A model generated the notes under the pieces. The model was not told where the DNA came from, searched no databases, and saw only the letters and a program-made list of their open reading frames with translations. A DNA stretch of 42,688 bases, taken from contig DKSD01000006.1 in the NCBI GenBank assembly GCA_002473165.1, positions 1 through 42,688 of the forward strand. Reading direction: 5' to 3'. The first letter of the stretch is position 1. Every line of letters begins with the position of its first letter. Positions 40,223 through 42,688 of this stretch are shown piece after piece. Position numbers and translations under genes: made by a program. The stretch is from Succinatimonas sp. UBA7265 (GTDB lineage: Bacteria; Pseudomonadota; Gammaproteobacteria; Enterobacterales; Succinivibrionaceae).

Positions 40223-41436
40223 CAGAACGGCCCTCTCCTGCGGCGATCGTTTTTCAGGGCGGCCGATTCGGCCGTGCTCACGTCATCGCCGATGACGACG
40301 CGATCGTTTTTATCAAGCCCGGAGAGCACCTGCACGTACTGATCGTCGCGGATCCCCGCCCCGATGCTGCGGCTGTGCACGAGGCCGTCCTCGCCTAAAA
40401 CGTAAATTTCGGCTTTGTCGCCCTGATCATCGCGCAGCGCCGTAAGCGGCACGGCCAGCACCTGCTTTGCCGAGGCCACGTTCACCGTGACGTCGGCCGT
40501 CATGTCGATGCGCAGCAGCCCGTCGGGGTTTTTGACATTGATGTCGGCGTTGTAATAGATGGCGCTTGTCGAGCTTGACGATGAAGAAGACGACGAGGAG
40601 GAAGACGTCGAGGAGCTTGAGCTCTCATAGGATGACGGCGCCGGGGCGATGCGGCCTAACACGCCTTTGAACGTGCGGTGCGGCGCGCCCAGGATCGTGA
40701 ACGTGCACTCCTGGCCGCTCTTGACGTTCACGACATCGGCCTCGGAGATCTCGGTCTTGACCGTGACCTCCGAGAGATCGGCAAGTCTTAAGATCGTAGG
40801 CGTCGTCTGTGAGGCGTTCACGGTCTGGCCCTCATCGACCACCGTGGCGTACACCGTGCCGTCCATGGGCGCCGTGATATGGGTGTAGCCTAAATTCGTC
40901 CTGGCCGTGTCCACGGAAGTCTTGTTCTGCTCAAGCGTCGCGTTCAAAGATCTGAGCTCGGCCTGCGCCACTTCAAGCGCCGACACCGCCGACTCGTAAT
41001 CCTGCTGCGCCGTGGCCTGGTTCTTTATAAGGCGCGACTGGCGGTCGGCCTCGGCCTTGAGCTTTTTGATCTCGGATTTTTTGGCGGTGATGTTGGCCTC
41101 GGTGATCTCCAGCTGCGACTGCGCGCTCTTGAGCGCGTTCTCCTGGGTCTTGGGATCGATCTCGCACAGCGGATCGCCCTTTTTCACCTCATCGCCGGTC
41201 TGCACATAGAGCTTTAAGATCTGCCCTGAGGCCTGCGCGCCCACATCCACCTGGGTTTTGCCCTCGACGGTGCCAGTGGCGTAAACCTGCCTGACGATGT
41301 CGCGCACCTGCGGCTGCACCGTCATATATGAAGGCGGTTCGACATGGAAAGCCCGGTAAAGGAAAAAAGCGGCGATCGCAGCGATAATTGCCAAAAATAT
41401 CAGGATCTTTATAATTTTCCTGGAAGATGCAGCCAT
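40222..41436 (-). CDS. macA: MacA-type periplasmic adaptor (membrane fusion protein)
   Basis: MacA links MacB to the outer-membrane channel. 404 residues. N-terminal membrane anchor (about 8-28), lipoyl half-motif VDVGAQASGQILKLYVQTGDEVKKGDPL, a coiled-coil hairpin (about 95-180, KTQENALKSAQSQLEITEANITAKKSEIKKLKAE...), second lipoyl half (ITAPMDGTVYATVVDEGQTVNA), beta-barrel and membrane-proximal domains (LLRIDMTADVTV; GIRDDQYVQVLSGLDKNDRVVIG). A nearly pure serine tract (about residues 268-291) interrupts the barrel region before SAIYYNADINV. First gene of the run macA-macB-pepT-rmlD-efflux channel-xthA. Confidence 0.95.
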   Translation of the reverse strand: MAASSRKIIKILIFLAIIAAIAAFFLYRAFHVEPPSYMTVQPQVRDIVRQVYATGTVEGKTQVDVGAQASGQILKLYVQTGDEVKKGDPLCEIDPKTQENALKSAQSQLEITEANITAKKSEIKKLKAEADRQSRLIKNQATAQQDYESAVSALEVAQAELRSLNATLEQNKTSVDTARTNLGYTHITAPMDGTVYATVVDEGQTVNASQTTPTILRLADLSEVTVKTEISEADVVNVKSGQECTFTILGAPHRTFKGVLGRIAPAPSSYESSSSSTSSSSSSSSSSSSTSAIYYNADINVKNPDGLLRIDMTADVTVNVASAKQVLAVPLTALRDDQGDKAEIYVLGEDGLVHSRSIGAGIRDDQYVQVLSGLDKNDRVVIGDDVSTAESAALKNDRRRRGPF

Positions 41437-41601
41437 AGTATCTCCTCATACCCGTGCTGTCTGTGCAGCTTAACTTTAAGCCTTAATGCTTAGCGGAAAA
41501 TTAGCCGCGGCCGATGCAGGCAATTTTATCAGCGCGGCGCCGCACAGCAGTTAAAATAGCCGCTGAGTTTTAAAAACGCACTAAAAGCTTACGGACGCCT
41601 T

Positions 41602-42417
41602 ATGAAAAAACGCCTTCTGCTCATCGGGGATCTGCCGTGCTACGGCAGGATCGCCGTCAACGCCATGCTGCCGATCCTCACGCACACAGGCTTTGACGTC
41701 TCGGTGCTGCCCACGGCTTTGGTGTCCAACAACTTCGCCTACGGCAAATTCGATGTGCTCGACACCACAGAGTTCATGCGCAAGACGCTGGGCTACTGGA
41801 AAGAGCTGGGCTTTTCCTTTGACGCCGTGTACACCGGCTATCTCTCATCGAGGGCGCAGACGGATCTTGTCGCCTCCTGCCTCAGTGAGTTCCGCGCTCG
41901 CGGGATCCCGGTGTTTACCGATCCGATCATGGGCGATCACGGCTCGCTCTACAACGGCGTCACCGAGGAGAACGTCCAAAACATGCGGCGCATCGTCTCG
42001 CTTGCCGACTTCATCGTGCCCAACCTTACCGAGGCCTGCTACCTCTCAAAATTCCGCTGCCGCGCAGAGGGCTTTTCCAAAGAGGAGACGGATGCGCTCG
42101 TAAACGCGCTGCGCGCCCTCACCCCCGGCACTGTCATCATCACGAGCGCCGTCTGCGAAGGCAGGCGTTGCGTGTGCGGCTATGACGCTCAAAACCACGG
42201 CAATTTCTCCCTTCCCTACACCGAGATCGACCGCGAGTTCCACGGCACCGGCGATGTCTTCGCGGCGCTGTTTATCAGCCTCATGCTCAAATCCGGGGAT
42301 GCCGTGTCCGCAACCCAGGGCGCCATGGACGGCGTGAGCGCGATGATCAGGCGCAACCGCGGCAACACCGATGTCTTTGACGGTCTGAACATCGAAAGCT
42401 GCCTCGATCTCATTTAG
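41602..42417 (+). CDS. Pyridoxal/pyridoxamine kinase family protein
   Basis: This is a ribokinase-fold kinase that phosphorylates B6 vitamers (PdxY/PdxK type) in the cytoplasm, part of PLP salvage. 271 residues. The N-terminal LLIGDLPCYGRIAVNAMLPILTHTGFDVSVLPTALVSNN is the typical pyridoxamine-kinase start. VFTDPIMGDHGSLYNGVTEENVQNMRRIVSLADFIVPNLTEACYL and the catalytic anion hole FHGTGDVFAAL (catalytic Asp of GTGD) confirm the fold. PdxY is slightly favoured over PdxK, without certainty. A TAAAAT box lies about 50 nt upstream. Divergent from macA. Confidence 0.88.
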   Translation: MKKRLLLIGDLPCYGRIAVNAMLPILTHTGFDVSVLPTALVSNNFAYGKFDVLDTTEFMRKTLGYWKELGFSFDAVYTGYLSSRAQTDLVASCLSEFRARGIPVFTDPIMGDHGSLYNGVTEENVQNMRRIVSLADFIVPNLTEACYLSKFRCRAEGFSKEETDALVNALRALTPGTVIITSAVCEGRRCVCGYDAQNHGNFSLPYTEIDREFHGTGDVFAALFISLMLKSGDAVSATQGAMDGVSAMIRRNRGNTDVFDGLNIESCLDLI

Positions 42418-42512
42418 TTCCGCGGCACCGTTTTCCTGCGAGGCGTTTGCTTTTCTTCGCTCTGAATTTTTTCGCGCTGCGCTGCCACGCTGTCAAAAAT
42501 TTAGCCGTATGC

Positions 42513-42578
42513 TTGACATTCCCGCTCTGATGGCTCAAAGTAAGCGCTTTCAAAATTTGTACAAGGAATGATGCTTAC
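42513..42578 (+). promoter_or_regulatory. Upstream elements of the edge gene
   Basis: TTGACA (42513-42518) is a perfect -35 but is followed at 16-18 nt only by poor -10 candidates. AAGGA (42563-42567) is a distant ribosome site for the ATG at 42579. Confidence 0.3.
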
Positions 42579-42688
42579 ATGCTCAAAACCCGCGAGCAGC
42601 AAGAGGAAGAGATGCTGCGCAATCTCAGTTCCTCCAACATCTCCGTGCTCAACGACGTCTTCTTCAAATTCGTCTTCGGCAGCGAGAA
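42579..42688 (+). CDS. Start of a PD-(D/E)XK transposase-family (Rpn/PDDEXK_2) protein, cut by window end
   Basis: Only 36 codons are present. After a glutamate- and glutamine-rich start (REQQEEEMLRNLSSSN) comes LNDVFFKFVFGSE, the characteristic N-terminal motif of the PDDEXK_2/Rpn family, whose members are recombination-promoting nucleases or transposase relatives, often in many copies per genome. Frame and motif support the call; the catalytic residues lie outside the window. Confidence 0.7.
   Translation, partial: MLKTREQQEEEMLRNLSSSNISVLNDVFFKFVFGSE

Overview
The window is about 42.7 kb of moderately GC-rich, densely coded chromosome from a Gram-negative bacterium. It encodes lipoproteins, a type V autotransporter, a MacAB/TolC-type efflux set and periplasmic-binding-protein transporters. 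A trpC-trpF fusion in the order trpE-G-D-CF-B-A, Trp-Trp leader peptides, htpX, pepT, asnS and an enteric-type 466-residue AsnRS point to Gammaproteobacteria. Three solute-binding-protein carboxylate/sugar-acid transporters plus uronate isomerase suggest an anaerobic gut organism, possibly Aeromonadales/Succinivibrionaceae. The lineage is inference. No tRNA, rRNA, CRISPR array or complete insertion sequence was seen.

Layout. About 0.2-4.5 kb (minus strand): a tripartite tricarboxylate transporter (tctC, tctB, tctA) and a bile acid:sodium symporter family protein. 4.8-7.2 kb (plus): a small lipoprotein, a two-helix membrane protein and asnS. 7.6-12 kb (plus): a TRAP transporter followed by uxaC, probably a hexuronate uptake and catabolism operon. 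12.1-13.7 kb: htpX and a YiiX-like papain-fold hydrolase. 13.85-21 kb: the full tryptophan pathway. 21.4-24.2 kb: a second TRAP transporter. 24.5-25.9 kb: an AT-richer, probably acquired AAA/DUF234 ATPase. 26.2-30.9 kb (minus): an autotransporter and an unrecognised secreted protein. 31-34.6 kb (minus): serA, a DAHP synthase and xthA. 34.6-41.4 kb (minus): an efflux outer-membrane lipoprotein, rmlD, pepT, macB and macA, transcribed in the order macA to xthA. 41.6 kb to the end (plus): a pyridoxal kinase and the start of a PD-(D/E)XK transposase-family gene.

Regulation is the most interesting layer. The trp locus carries two complete transcription attenuators, one before trpE-trpG and one before trpD-CF-B-A. 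Each has its own leader peptide with tandem Trp codons, an antiterminator segment starting right after the leader stop codon, and an intrinsic terminator. The DAHP synthase gene, which feeds the same pathway, is preceded 13 nt upstream by a 22-codon ORF rich in Phe, Tyr and Trp codons. There is no terminator between the two, and further upstream lie a palindromic operator-like promoter and two tandem terminators. Both TRAP operons appear to share one promoter plan: a degenerate CRP-like site near -42, a -10 box without a good -35, and an inverted repeat starting at the predicted +1. The autotransporter has a T11 tract in its likely promoter spacer, the structure expected of a phase-variable promoter. 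In all three binding-protein transporters a hairpin follows the binding-protein gene and precedes the membrane-subunit genes.
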